From Ignatzschineria indica (GTDB lineage Bacteria; Pseudomonadota; Gammaproteobacteria; Cardiobacteriales; Wohlfahrtiimonadaceae), in the NCBI RefSeq assembly GCF_003121925.1, contig NZ_QEWR01000002.1, forward strand, positions 62,001 to 126,000: a DNA stretch of 64,000 nt, read 5' to 3'. Each line of letters starts with the position of its first letter. Position 1 is the first letter of the stretch. A program made the position numbers and the translations under genes. Shown one piece after another: positions 28,947-38,407 of the stretch. Under the pieces are notes generated by a model. That model made no database searches and was not told where the DNA came from. It saw only the letters and a program-made list of their open reading frames with translations.

Positions 28947-30266
28947 ATGAGGTTTCGAAAAGAGTCTAAATTCAAGAGAAGCGAGGATCGTGTGAAGAGA
29001 GAGGGTTTTTTAACAACAATCGGCTACTATTTTTCCCGGCAGAATCTCTCGGTAGCGCTGCTTGGCTTCGCTTCGGGACTACCAATCTTGATGACACTCT
29101 CAACGTTAACCTATTGGCTCTCTACTTTAGGGGTGCAAAAGAGCGCAATTGGTCTTGCGTCACTTTTAGGATTGCCTTATCTCCTTAAGTTTTTATGGGC
29201 ACCACTCCTTGATCTTTTTACTCTTCCTCTTTTAGGGCGTTTAGGGCATCGTAAAGGATGGATCTTACTTTTTCAGCTTATTATTGCCGGCATATTTGCA
29301 CTTTTAGCATTTATCGATCCCACAGAGAATCCTTATCTTTTAGGCGTCTTAATCTTTCTATTAGCGACTGCATCGGCAAGCCTTGATATTGTGGTAGATG
29401 CTTATCGTATCGACTCTTTAGATGAGGAGACGCAAGCTTATGGTGCCAGCAGTTATCTTTTTATGTATCGTATTGCGATGCTGTTGATGGGGGCCGGAGT
29501 TTTAGCGCTCTCCGATTTTTATAGCTGGTCACTCATATTTCAAGGTGTAGCATTGCTCTTTCTCTTGATTTTTCTCTTAACGCTCTTGATAAAAGAGCCA
29601 AAAAGAGAGGAGGTTGTTACAGAACCCAATGCGCCATTAGTGGCACCTTTGAAGCGATTTATGGAGGGTTTTGTCCAATTTTTTAAGCGAGATAAAGCGC
29701 TTCTATTTCTACTTTTGGTTATCTGTTATAAGTTGCCCGATGCTGTCTCTGGAATAATGGTTACTCCTTTCTATCATGAGATGGGCTACAGTGGTGCTGA
29801 AATTGGTGCGGTGACTAAGGTCTATGGCTTAATTGCAACATTATTAGGCGCATTTTTGGCTGCAACCATTATTCATAAATTGGGGCTCTATCGAAGCCTA
29901 GTTGTTTCTGCGATTTTAATCGGGATTACCAATTTGGGATATCTGCTAATTATTGCAAAACCTAACTTATGGATGTTGATTGTAGCCATCAGTGGTGAGA
30001 ATTTTATCTCTGGCTTTTCAAGTGCGCTCTTTATTATGTTTTTAGGGCTATTGTGTGATCGTAATGCTTCTGCTACACAATATGCACTATTAAGTGCTTT
30101 GGCTTCTTTTGGTTTGCGCGTATTTGGTGGAGCATCGGGCTTCCTCGCGGAAGGACTTGGGTGGGAGGGATTCTTTATCAGCACGGCGATTCTCTTTATT
30201 CCTAGTCTACTGCTGATTCTTCTTCTAAAGCCCTCTATTGTTAAAATGAGAGTCCCTACTTCTTAG
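28947..30266 (+). CDS. ampG: AmpG-like MFS transporter (muropeptide permease family)
   Basis: This 439-residue protein has about twelve membrane segments and the AmpG signatures GFASGLPILMTLSTLTYWLS near the N-terminus and SLLGLPYLLKFLWAPLLD in the second loop, with SASLDIVVDAYRID after segment four. AmpG imports anhydro-muropeptides from the periplasm for recycling, which fits the amidase and NagA encoded elsewhere in the window. The ATG at 28947 has no ribosome site. A GTG at 28992, after GAGGATC, would remove 15 charged residues and may be the true start. The gene stands alone. Other PAT-family substrates (acetyl-CoA type) are less likely. Confidence 0.8.
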   Translation: MRFRKESKFKRSEDRVKREGFLTTIGYYFSRQNLSVALLGFASGLPILMTLSTLTYWLSTLGVQKSAIGLASLLGLPYLLKFLWAPLLDLFTLPLLGRLGHRKGWILLFQLIIAGIFALLAFIDPTENPYLLGVLIFLLATASASLDIVVDAYRIDSLDEETQAYGASSYLFMYRIAMLLMGAGVLALSDFYSWSLIFQGVALLFLLIFLLTLLIKEPKREEVVTEPNAPLVAPLKRFMEGFVQFFKRDKALLFLLLVICYKLPDAVSGIMVTPFYHEMGYSGAEIGAVTKVYGLIATLLGAFLAATIIHKLGLYRSLVVSAILIGITNLGYLLIIAKPNLWMLIVAISGENFISGFSSALFIMFLGLLCDRNASATQYALLSALASFGLRVFGGASGFLAEGLGWEGFFISTAILFIPSLLLILLLKPSIVKMRVPTS

Positions 30267-30385
30267 GTTTTACTCTCTTAATCTTAAGTTTTATGGAGAA
30301 CGTATAGGTCTAGGGCTGTATAAGATAGGATCATAGCCATAATATCATTGACGTTTTTGAACTTTAGAGTATTAGGATTAAAGTG

Positions 30386-30427
30386 TTGATAGTTGATAGT
30401 TGATAGTTGATAGTTGATAGTTGATAG
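30386..30427. repeat. Six perfect TTGATAG tandem repeats
   Basis: Six exact 7-bp units in a row, with a partial seventh, lie in the convergent spacer between the AmpG-like gene and the FAH gene. They are non-coding. Confidence 0.95.
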
Positions 30428-30433
30428 TTTAGG

Positions 30434-30464
30434 TTTATAGAGATCACTGAAAGATCTCTATAAA
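30434..30464. terminator. 12-bp hairpin, possible bidirectional terminator
   Basis: TTTATAGAGATC (30434-30445) pairs perfectly with 30453-30464 around a 7-base loop. There is no long T run on either side, but it sits where two convergent genes should terminate. Confidence 0.5.
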
Positions 30465-30533
30465 CTAAGTATCACTGAAAGTATTACTGACCCCCGTTTC
30501 TATTGAGAAAGATAGGGAAAGGATTAAGAAAGG

Positions 30534-31196
30534 TTAAGAGGCATTAACTTTAAAGTTTGCCGTGATCTGATCTTCTAAAGTTAATGAGAGTTGATCTCCA
30601 GGAGCAAGTTTACCAACTCCTTCAGGCGTGCCGGTGTAGATAATATCTCCTTTTGAGAGACCATAGATCGTCGAAAGGTAGGCAATAATCTCCGTAATAG
30701 GATAGAGCATCATTTTAGAGTGACCATTCTGTTTTAACTCACCATTTTGTTTAAAAGTGAAGGTGATATCGGTGGGATCTTTGATCTTATCAGCCGAAAT
30801 AAAGGTGCTAACAATTGCAGCTCCCGGAAAGCCTTTACATTTTGTCCAGGGCTCGCCTCGCTCTTTGATTTGGTCTTGGAGATCACGAGCCGTTAAATCG
30901 AGTCCTACACCATATCCGCCAATAATTGAGAGAGCGGACTCTTCAGAGAGATTTTTAGCATCTTCTTTAATGTAGATGACCAATTCTGCCTCATAGTGAA
31001 TGGCATCTGAGAAGGAGGGCAGTGTAATAAGATCACCCTCCACAGCAAGTGCCGAAGTGGGCTTTAAAAATACCAGCGGTTCTGTTGGTGTTGCGTTATT
31101 AAGCTCTGCAATATGTTTTGCATAATTTCTTCCGATACAGAAGATATTCTGAATTGGAAAATTACTACCTTCAATTGTTATTTCTGCTCTTTTCAT
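30534..31196 (-). CDS. Fumarylacetoacetate hydrolase-family protein (acylpyruvase-like)
   Basis: The 220-residue protein matches the short FAH family (YcgM/FAHD1 type). It has IFCIGRNYAKHIAELN, LVFLKPTSAL, a metal site HYEAELVIYI, GGYGVGLDLTARDLQDQIKE, and YTGTPEGVGKLAPGD. FAHD1-type enzymes hydrolyse acylpyruvates or decarboxylate oxaloacetate; aromatic-catabolism hydrolases look alike, so substrate remains open. ATG at 31196 has AGGAG six bases upstream. There are no pathway genes beside it, which favours a housekeeping acylpyruvase/oxaloacetate tautomerase role. Confidence 0.85.
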   Translation of the reverse strand: MKRAEITIEGSNFPIQNIFCIGRNYAKHIAELNNATPTEPLVFLKPTSALAVEGDLITLPSFSDAIHYEAELVIYIKEDAKNLSEESALSIIGGYGVGLDLTARDLQDQIKERGEPWTKCKGFPGAAIVSTFISADKIKDPTDITFTFKQNGELKQNGHSKMMLYPITEIIAYLSTIYGLSKGDIIYTGTPEGVGKLAPGDQLSLTLEDQITANFKVNAS

Positions 31197-31741
31197 CTCT
31201 TCTCCTAAGGTTGAATATTGAATGTTATAAGTTGTTTACACGACGCTTTTTTAAGCGTGATTGAATACTATTTTTTAGTGTAATAGATCTCCGGAAAGTA
31301 TGTTAGCCCATTTATAGCTAAGGTGACTTTTTATACAGATTGTAATTGATACAGCTTTTTAGAGTTACTGCTATTTTTTTAGTAGAGGCTATTTGGTAGA
31401 AGTTATTTAGTAGAGATTATTCTTTAATCTCTCATTTTGAAAGAGAGATAATAGAAGCGAGATATAATATATTTAATCTATATAATGAATGTTATAGGGA
31501 TAAAATAAGAGAGAGATAAAAATAGATAGCTTAATTATCACGACAAATCGTAAATCATCAATTATGGAATGTGATAGATAGCACCATCAAATAGTTGTTA
31601 TAAGTTGGATAGGGTTGAGAAGATTAAAATAGAGATATATTGAATAGAACTCTATTGAATAGAAGTCTATTGAAAAATATTGAAAATATTACGAAAGAGT
31701 AATTATAAAAGAGTAATTACAAAGAGTAGAGGAGCTACTTT
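31197..31741. other. Divergent spacer between the FAH gene and the VIT gene
   Basis: The region is very AT-rich. Near its right end it carries direct repeats CTATTGAATAGAA (about 31643-31672), then copies of AGAGTAATTA (about 31697-31725) close to the VIT ribosome site. I see no terminator or RNA motif. Confidence 0.4.
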
Positions 31742-32434
31742 ATGGCAAAGAAAGAGAAGAGATCGACAGATATAGAGAACCGATTAAATGTACTAAGGGC
31801 AGGTGTTTTAGGGGCTAATGATGGCATTATCTCTACAGCCGGATTGGTTATTGGGGTTGCAAGTGCGACAACAAATTTAATGACTATCTTAATTGCGGGG
31901 CTTGCGGGTTTATTAGCCGGTGCCTTGTCGATGGCAGGGGGAGAATACTCTTCTGTAAGTACACAAAAAGATGTAGAGAAAGCGGAAGTAGAGAAAGAGA
32001 AAAAGTTATTAGATAACGATTATGATGGTGAAAAAGCCGCTTTAACGCACTACTATGAAGAGAAAGGGCTTTCATCAGATTTAGCATCGCAAGTAGCAAC
32101 GGAGCTGATGAAAGAGGATGCCTTAGCTGCGCGTGTTCAGGCGAAGCTCAATATCACATTAGGAGAGTATGTTAATCCTTGGAATGCTGCATTCTCTTCT
32201 ATTATCTCTTTCTCCTGCGGTGCGATTATTCCACTTCTCTTTATTCTTTTCTTGCCCCAAGAGTTTAAGATTGTAGGGACCTTTGTTGCCGTCTCATTAG
32301 CTCTTGCTTTAACAGGGTTTGTCAGTGCAGCATTAGGGGGCGCACCTCGATTAAAAGCGGTTATTCGAAATGTAATTGTAGGGATGTTAACAATGGCTGT
32401 TACCTATGGTTTAGGGCATATAGCACATATTTAA
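31742..32434 (+). CDS. VIT/CCC1-family iron/manganese transporter
   Basis: This 230-residue membrane protein begins with a charged segment and LRAGVLGANDGIISTAGLVIGVA, the VIT1/nodulin-21 signature with Asp and Asn for metal transport. SMAGGEYSSVSTQKDVEKAE forms the second conserved stretch. A charged cytoplasmic metal-binding domain (about 80-140) and three further C-terminal segments follow. Members export Fe2+ or Mn2+ from the cytosol. AGGAG lies eight bases before the ATG. The gene is not linked to the siderophore importer, but both act on metal balance. No Fur or MntR box was convincing upstream. Confidence 0.88.
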   Translation: MAKKEKRSTDIENRLNVLRAGVLGANDGIISTAGLVIGVASATTNLMTILIAGLAGLLAGALSMAGGEYSSVSTQKDVEKAEVEKEKKLLDNDYDGEKAALTHYYEEKGLSSDLASQVATELMKEDALAARVQAKLNITLGEYVNPWNAAFSSIISFSCGAIIPLLFILFLPQEFKIVGTFVAVSLALALTGFVSAALGGAPRLKAVIRNVIVGMLTMAVTYGLGHIAHI

Positions 32435-32497
32435 GGGTAATTAATTACTACTGAGACTGAGCATTTTTGTGAATAGTATCTATTATCCATCAAAGAA

Positions 32498-32537
32498 AAG
32501 AGGGGCCAGCTCGTTATGATTTGAGTCAACCCCTCTT
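32498..32537. terminator. Bidirectional terminator between the VIT gene and fdhE
   Basis: AAGAGGGG (32498-32505) pairs with CCCCTCTT (32530-32537), with extra CTC/GAG pairing inside. A T-rich tail lies on the plus strand and TTTTCTTT on the minus. It lies between convergent stops. Confidence 0.78.
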
Positions 32538-32558
32538 ATTTTATGCCTTTTAGTGGCG

Positions 32559-33467
32559 TTATAATAGGTAAGGATTAACTCCAAAGGTTTGATAATTCTC
32601 TTCAGTTAAACGAATTGATAATGGTAATGTTAAGAGATCTTCGATAAAGGGATCTGCGAGTAGCGTTTTAGTGCGATCTGTAACCTTGAGGTAGGTCTGG
32701 CACTCATCACAAACTTCTGCATAGATCGGGCTTTTTTCACCCTCGATACGCTGTTGATAGAGCGATTTGTTGCTCATACACTCGGTACATTGACCTCTGA
32801 CGACATGCCATTTTGTTTCACAAAATGAGCAGTAGAGATAGCGAAGCCCATCTTCACTATTATCGAGAACGCTACTAATTGCCGGCATTTTACAACAAGG
32901 ACAGAGGTCTCGCTCTCTGAGTTGGTAGTTTTTATCAATCTCTAGTTGCGCTGCGGCATGATGAAGGGTTACCTGTAATGCTGCTAGGAGAAAGATACGC
33001 TCTTCTGCTGCAATCTTATCGAGTTCTAATGTTAAGAGCTGTTGAAGAAGGGTCTTGAGAGCGACTTGATCTTGGCTCTTCTCCTCAATCGTTGCAATAA
33101 TGGATAATATATTGTGATAGGGATGATCAGCAGTTCCATCGATCTCTTGTGCGAATATCAATTTTAGTTTTTGGCAGATCGTTTTTAGTGCGACTTGGAA
33201 TTGGGTGAGCGTTTCGTTTGTGATGGTAATAAAAGGAGGGATCTCTTGAAGGGCAATCTTCTTTTTCTCTGTAGAGTTAAGGCTCGATAATTGCTGAAAT
33301 GCATCCTCTTGCACCATCACAATATGTAGTAGGAAGGGGAGCGCCGTCATATCGGGATGATTTTTGATGGCCTCTTTGAGTACTTTTTTTCGGTAAGGAT
33401 AGTGACTCCCTTTAGGGGGGAGGATCTGAATAATCTCTTTGATACCACCAACAGGGATATTAGTCAT
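32559..33467 (-). CDS. fdhE: Formate dehydrogenase accessory protein FdhE
   Basis: FdhE is a cytoplasmic rubredoxin-like chaperone needed for maturation of respiratory formate dehydrogenase before Tat export. The 302 residues match the family. Four CxxC pairs that bind iron are visible: C189/C192, C213/C216, C227/C230 and C253/C256. The ATG at 33467 has only a weak GAGA site. It is the last gene of fdhG-H-I-E, 301 bases after fdhI, and ends at a strong terminator. Identification rests on the cysteine pattern, the C-terminal PLSIRLTEENYQTFGVNP and the operon context. Confidence 0.93.
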   Translation of the reverse strand: MTNIPVGGIKEIIQILPPKGSHYPYRKKVLKEAIKNHPDMTALPFLLHIVMVQEDAFQQLSSLNSTEKKKIALQEIPPFITITNETLTQFQVALKTICQKLKLIFAQEIDGTADHPYHNILSIIATIEEKSQDQVALKTLLQQLLTLELDKIAAEERIFLLAALQVTLHHAAAQLEIDKNYQLRERDLCPCCKMPAISSVLDNSEDGLRYLYCSFCETKWHVVRGQCTECMSNKSLYQQRIEGEKSPIYAEVCDECQTYLKVTDRTKTLLADPFIEDLLTLPLSIRLTEENYQTFGVNPYLL

Positions 33468-33768
33468 AATTTATTCTCTTTTGGGTTCTCTTAAAATTTA
33501 GATAGTTGATATTGAAGTTGATATTGTAGTGGGATATTGAAATCAACTAGTGAAGTCAACTAGTGAAGTCTAATAGTGTAAAGTATCGATGAAATAAGGT
33601 GCTGAAATAGGCATTGAAATAGGAGAGCTCCCTTGATCCTATTAATTATAGAGATCTTAGGAGCCCCCTTAGTTTGATGCAGATAGAACAGGTGTGATCG
33701 AGAGCGATCTAAAGTGAGCTACTCTATTAGCTGTTCTATTATCTAAGATAGAAGCGCATCAATTTATT
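33468..33768. other. Spacer between fdhI and fdhE
   Basis: It contains a perfect 13-bp tandem duplication CAACTAGTGAAGT (33544-33556 and 33557-33569) and a looser GATATTGAA repeat before it. I see no terminator, so fdhE may be read from the fdhG promoter. Confidence 0.5.
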
Positions 33769-34431
33769 TTATAACTTTTCATCAACTTCTGTTGTTTTAG
33801 CATCTTTCTGCTCAACGCCTGCCATCACCTCTTTATACCAGAGTGGATGGTGTGATTTTGCCCATTTCTCTGTTACTACACCTTCAGTCATAGCACGAAT
33901 TGTCCCTTTAACCCAAATCGCCGCATAGACATGGACAATGATTGATGCAATTAAGATCAATGCAAACCATGCATGAAGTAAGATTGCGACACGACGAAGC
34001 GGAATACTAAAGGCATTTGCAAAATAGGGCTGCCACATCATGATTCCAGTAATGATTAACACAATCATTGAGAGTGTCATTACCCAGAACATCACTTTCT
34101 GGCCGGCATTATATTTTCCAACATTCGGAAGATGCTCACCTGTAATTACCTCTTTAACAGAGAGCGCCCACTTCACATCCTCTTGATTGATAAAGTTTCG
34201 CTTTACGTAGCGGAAAAACTGGATAAAGAAGCCAATAAACATGATGACGCCAACGAAAGGATGGACAATACGAGCCATCTGCGGCGTACCAAAGATTTGG
34301 CTAAACCAGAAGAAGCTAGGGTAGAAGAAAGCTAGTCCTGAAAAAGCAAGGAGAATGAAGCAGAAAGCTACTACCCAGTGATTAATGCGTTCCGATGCGG
34401 AATATCGCTGTATAAGTCTCTCTTTTGCCAT
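33769..34431 (-). CDS. fdoI: Formate dehydrogenase cytochrome b556 (gamma) subunit
   Basis: This 220-residue inner-membrane cytochrome b has four membrane segments. Haem-ligand histidines are expected in SERINHWVVAF, VHPFVGVIMF and LLHAWFALILIASIIVHVYAA. It passes electrons from the FdhH iron-sulfur subunit to quinone. The C-terminus carries GTIRAMTEGVVTEKWAKSHHPLW, typical of FdnI/FdoI. The ATG at 34431 starts three bases after the fdhH stop, with AAGGAG inside the end of fdhH, so translation is coupled. Whether it is the FdoI (aerobic) or FdnI (nitrate-linked) type cannot be decided. Confidence 0.93.
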   Translation of the reverse strand: MAKERLIQRYSASERINHWVVAFCFILLAFSGLAFFYPSFFWFSQIFGTPQMARIVHPFVGVIMFIGFFIQFFRYVKRNFINQEDVKWALSVKEVITGEHLPNVGKYNAGQKVMFWVMTLSMIVLIITGIMMWQPYFANAFSIPLRRVAILLHAWFALILIASIIVHVYAAIWVKGTIRAMTEGVVTEKWAKSHHPLWYKEVMAGVEQKDAKTTEVDEKL

Positions 34432-34434
34432 GAT

Positions 34435-35340
34435 CTACTCTCCTTTACCTTTTGATTTTTTAGGATCAATAACTTCTTTTCCTTCATCAGGATCATCTGC
34501 ACGGCTAGGTCCTACAGTAACGTAGTGTAAAAAGCCAGTGAAGACCGCCGCTGCAATACCAAATGTAGAAAGGGGTTTTAAGATACCTTTCCAGAGGCTT
34601 GTAACAGGGCTGATCTTTGGATCTTTCGGAAGGTTGCTATAGAGCTCTGGTTTATCAGCATGTTGAAGAACATACATGACATGCGTTCCGCCAACGCCTG
34701 CAGGGTCATAGAGTCCTGCATTTTCATAACCGCGGGCATTGAGATCCTTGATTCGATCTGAGGCATATACTTTCATATCCTCTTTTGAGCCAAATTGGAT
34801 CGCGCCTGTTGGGCAAGACTTAACACATGCCGGCTCTTGACCAACAGCAAGACGATCAGAGCAGAGAGAGCATTTATAGGCTTTGTTATCTTTTTTGCTC
34901 AGACGTGGGATATTAAATGGACAGCCTGTAATACAGTAACCACATCCAATACAGTTCTCCTGATTAAAATCGACAACACCATTATTGTATTGAACGATCG
35001 CTCCAGGAGAAGGGCATGCCTTTAAGCATCCTGGATCTTCACAGTGCATACAGCCGTCTTTACGGATTAACCACTCCAATTTGCCATTTTCTGTCGTCTC
35101 ATTAAAGCGCATTACCGTCCAAGACTCATTGGTTAAATCAGGAGGGTTATTGTAAGTACCATCACATGTTCCTACGACATCGCGCAGATCATTCCATTCA
35201 GAGCAGGCAACCTGACATGCTTTACAGCCGATACAAGCTGAAACATCGATCAATTTTGCTACTTCAATGCCTTGACGTACATCTGGGGATTTAGTTGAAG
35301 TCGCAGAACGACGTTTAATATCTAAAGATTCTAAAATCAT
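34435..35340 (-). CDS. fdoH: Formate dehydrogenase iron-sulfur (beta) subunit
   Basis: The 301-residue subunit carries four 4Fe-4S ferredoxin motifs: C36-C39-C42-C46, then [24 protein letters not shown] and [23 protein letters not shown]. These bridge electrons from the molybdenum/tungsten subunit to cytochrome b. One C-terminal membrane helix (about residues 253-275) anchors it, followed by a highly charged tail rich in Lys and Asp. It lies 16 bases after fdhG and 3 bases before fdhI. The ATG at 35340 has AAGGA eleven bases upstream. The identity is clear. Confidence 0.95.
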   Translation of the reverse strand: MILESLDIKRRSATSTKSPDVRQGIEVAKLIDVSACIGCKACQVACSEWNDLRDVVGTCDGTYNNPPDLTNESWTVMRFNETTENGKLEWLIRKDGCMHCEDPGCLKACPSPGAIVQYNNGVVDFNQENCIGCGYCITGCPFNIPRLSKKDNKAYKCSLCSDRLAVGQEPACVKSCPTGAIQFGSKEDMKVYASDRIKDLNARGYENAGLYDPAGVGGTHVMYVLQHADKPELYSNLPKDPKISPVTSLWKGILKPLSTFGIAAAVFTGFLHYVTVGPSRADDPDEGKEVIDPKKSKGKGE

Positions 35341-35356
35341 TTTTATCTATATCCTT

Positions 35357-38300
35357 TTATGCATTGAGTGGCTCAACATTCACAAGGAATGTCTTATATT
35401 CCGGTGTCTGTGTATTTGCATCACCGACCGCAACAGGTAAGAAGTTGGTTAAGAAGCCTTTCTTCGCAACGCTCTCAAATCCCCAGTGAACGGGAATTCC
35501 AACTTGATGTACCGTTTTGCCATCAACTTTAAGTGGCATGATTCGCTTAGTGACAACTGCAACAGCTTCAACATAACCACGATTTGAAGAGACCTTAACA
35601 CGATCACCTAACTTGATCCCTTTCTCTTTTGCTAATGCTTCGCCAATTTCGACAAATTGCTCTGGTTGCGTAATCGCGGCAAGAAGTGCATTTTTAGTCC
35701 AGAATTGGAAATGCTCTGTTAAGCGATAAGTTGTTCCCACATAAGGGAATTTGTCGTGTGTACCAAGCATGTCACGATCTCGCTTAAAGATTCTAACTGC
35801 CGGATTATTAACCGGTGTATAGAGCGGATTGTAGCCAAGCGGTGTCTCCATCGCTTCAAAGTGGGTTGGGAAAGGACCATCAACTAATTTATCGCTTGAT
35901 GAGAGTCGGCCAACACCTTCAGGATTCATAATAAATGGATCCATAGGGCTACCTGGAGCTGCGGTTGCATCAAAGTCAGGAACATCCCAACCGATCCAGC
36001 GCTCACCATTCCATTTAAAGAGACGGCGATGAGGATCCCAAGGTCTTCCCATGCGATCAGCAGAAGCTCTGTTATAGAGTATGCGGCGATTTGCCGGCCA
36101 TGCCCAAGCCCAACCTAATGTAATACCAAGACCGGATGGATCGCTATTATCGCGGCGCGCCATCTGATTTCCTTCTTCCGTCCAAGATCCCGTATAGATC
36201 CAACAACCTGCCGCCGTTGAACCATCATCTCGTAACTCAGAGAAGCTACCTAAAAGCTCTCCTTTCTTACGAATTAATTTGCCATTATCATCATAAAGAT
36301 CTTCTAGTGCGTAACCATTTTGCTCTTTAGTGATCTCTTCTGAGCTTGGATAAAGTGGCTGAGCATAATCCCATTGGATATGCATGATAGGATCAGGGAA
36401 GGCTCCTCCCTCTTTTTTGTAGAGCTCACGCAATTTAAAGAGAAGGCGAGAGAGAATTTCTGTATCCCCTTTTGATTCACCAGGGCCATCAGCTGCTTGA
36501 TAGTGCCACTGTAACCAGCGAGCAGAGTTGACAATGGAGCCTGAGCCTTCAACGAAGCAGTGTGCCGGGAGACGATATACTGTTGTCATCACCTCTTTGG
36601 GGTCGATATTGTTATGTGCGCCATGATTTTCCCAGAAACTACCCGTTTCTGTTGTTTGTGGGTCAATCACAACAAGATATTTTAATTTCGCTAATGCTTG
36701 ACGATTCTTATTGGTGTCAGGAATCGCCGCTAATGGGTTAAATCCTTGGCAGATATAACCATTCATCTCCCCTTGATCCATCATCTCAAAAGCTTTAATG
36801 ATGTCATACATTTTGTCCCATTTAGGGAGATAATCGAAGGCAAAATTATTCTCTTTGGTCGCGTAAGGACCATAGAAAGTCTTCATCATACTATTGAAGA
36901 ACTTCGGTGTGTTTTGCCAATAGTTCATCTGCCCAGGGCGAAGAGCTTTGGGGGTTGTCTCACGAATATACTTCTCATAAGTATTTTGAGAATCACTTGG
37001 AAGATTGAGGTATGCCGGGAGTTGCGTGGAGAGAAGACCTAAGTCTGTCAATCCTTGGATATTTGAGTGCCCACGTAAAGCGTTAACACCACCTCCAGGA
37101 ACGCCCATATTTCCTAAAAGAAGCTGAACCATCGCCATTGTACGGATCATCTGTGTTCCAACAGTATGTTGTGTCCAGCCTAATGCGTAGAGGATCGTGG
37201 AGGCTTTATCATTAGCGGCACATTCACCTAAAGTTTCAGCGATATAGAGGAAATCTTTCATCGGTGTGCCGGTAACGCGTTCGACCATTTCAGGGGTATA
37301 GCGATCGTAGTGGGCGCGCATCATATTGAAGACACAGCGAGGATGTTGAAGTGTCTCATCAACTTTTGCATAACCATTCTCATCGAGCTCATAGGTCCAT
37401 GATTCTCGGTCATAACGTTGTAACTCTTCATTCCAACCTGAGAAATAACCATCTTCAAAGTCATAATCGGGATGCATAATGAATTTTGCATTCGTATACT
37501 CTTTTACATACTCTAAGTTGATCTTGTTATTATCGATCAACCAACGGATTAAGCCGCCTAAGAAGACAATATCAGAGCCAGAACGGATCGGAGCATAGAA
37601 ATCTGCAACCGCAGATGTTCTATTGAAGCGTGGATCGACACTTAATAATTTAGCGCCTCGCTTTTTAGCTTCAATCGCCCATTTGAATCCTACAGGATGT
37701 GCTTCGGCCGCATTTCCTCCCATTACAAGGATCACATCAGCATTACGAATATCGACCCAGTGATTGGTCATTGCTCCACGGCCAAAGGTTGCCGCTAAGC
37801 TTGCAACTGTTGAGCCATGGCAGACACGTGCCTGGTTATCGATCGCAATCATTCCTAAAGCACGAATAAATTTACCAGTGACAAATCCATTCTCATTAGT
37901 CGTTGCAGAAGTTGCTAAAAATCCGGTGGAGGTCCAGCGATTGACAGTCACGCCATCGCTATTTTTTGTTTGGAAATTGGCATCACGATCATCCTTCATC
38001 CAGCGTGCAATCTCATCAATGGCTTGATCCCAAGAGATTGGTTCCCACTTATCAGAGCCAGGACGTCTCACTTCTGGATATTTGACTCGATTAGGACTAT
38101 GGACAAAGTCGATAACGCCGGCACCTTTAGGGCAGAGCGAACCACGGCTTACAGGATGATCAGGATCTCCCTCAATATGGATAATTTCTGCTTTAGAGTT
38201 TTTAGGCTTACCCCCCATAGAGTAGACTAACATCCCACAACCAACAGAGCAGTAGGTACAAACCGTTCTTGTCTCTTTAGCCTTTAAGATCTTATATTCT

Positions 38301-38407
38301 CTAACAGCGGCTTCCGAAATGCTCGGCATCATTCCTAATGCTGCGAGGCTTGTAGCACCAACGGTGCCCGCCGACACTTTGAAAAATTGTCGTCTTGATA
38401 ATTCCAT
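35357..38407 (-). CDS. fdoG: Respiratory formate dehydrogenase catalytic (alpha) subunit, cysteine form
   Basis: The 1016-residue molybdopterin enzyme oxidises formate in the periplasm. A Tat signal (SRRQFFK, residues 4-10, then a hydrophobic stretch) opens it, followed by the 4Fe-4S motif C50-C53-C57-C92. The active-site position 196, selenocysteine in E. coli FdnG, is encoded by TGC at 37820-37822 (ARVCHGST), so the protein is an uninterrupted Cys homologue needing no SelABC machinery. GGNAAEAHPVGFKWA binds the cofactor, and the C-terminal MopB domain ends with HWGFESVAKKGFLTNFLP. It heads fdhG-H-I-E. ATG at 38407 has AAGGA nine bases upstream. Confidence 0.96.
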   Translation of the reverse strand: MELSRRQFFKVSAGTVGATSLAALGMMPSISEAAVREYKILKAKETRTVCTYCSVGCGMLVYSMGGKPKNSKAEIIHIEGDPDHPVSRGSLCPKGAGVIDFVHSPNRVKYPEVRRPGSDKWEPISWDQAIDEIARWMKDDRDANFQTKNSDGVTVNRWTSTGFLATSATTNENGFVTGKFIRALGMIAIDNQARVCHGSTVASLAATFGRGAMTNHWVDIRNADVILVMGGNAAEAHPVGFKWAIEAKKRGAKLLSVDPRFNRTSAVADFYAPIRSGSDIVFLGGLIRWLIDNNKINLEYVKEYTNAKFIMHPDYDFEDGYFSGWNEELQRYDRESWTYELDENGYAKVDETLQHPRCVFNMMRAHYDRYTPEMVERVTGTPMKDFLYIAETLGECAANDKASTILYALGWTQHTVGTQMIRTMAMVQLLLGNMGVPGGGVNALRGHSNIQGLTDLGLLSTQLPAYLNLPSDSQNTYEKYIRETTPKALRPGQMNYWQNTPKFFNSMMKTFYGPYATKENNFAFDYLPKWDKMYDIIKAFEMMDQGEMNGYICQGFNPLAAIPDTNKNRQALAKLKYLVVIDPQTTETGSFWENHGAHNNIDPKEVMTTVYRLPAHCFVEGSGSIVNSARWLQWHYQAADGPGESKGDTEILSRLLFKLRELYKKEGGAFPDPIMHIQWDYAQPLYPSSEEITKEQNGYALEDLYDDNGKLIRKKGELLGSFSELRDDGSTAAGCWIYTGSWTEEGNQMARRDNSDPSGLGITLGWAWAWPANRRILYNRASADRMGRPWDPHRRLFKWNGERWIGWDVPDFDATAAPGSPMDPFIMNPEGVGRLSSSDKLVDGPFPTHFEAMETPLGYNPLYTPVNNPAVRIFKRDRDMLGTHDKFPYVGTTYRLTEHFQFWTKNALLAAITQPEQFVEIGEALAKEKGIKLGDRVKVSSNRGYVEAVAVVTKRIMPLKVDGKTVHQVGIPVHWGFESVAKKGFLTNFLPVAVGDANTQTPEYKTFLVNVEPLNA

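Noticed and set aside
30386-30427. CRISPR-like array
   Set aside because: Units are 7 bp and contiguous with no spacers; it is a microsatellite.
37820-37822. Selenocysteine codon in fdhG
   Set aside because: The codon is TGC, not TGA, so no SECIS element is needed.
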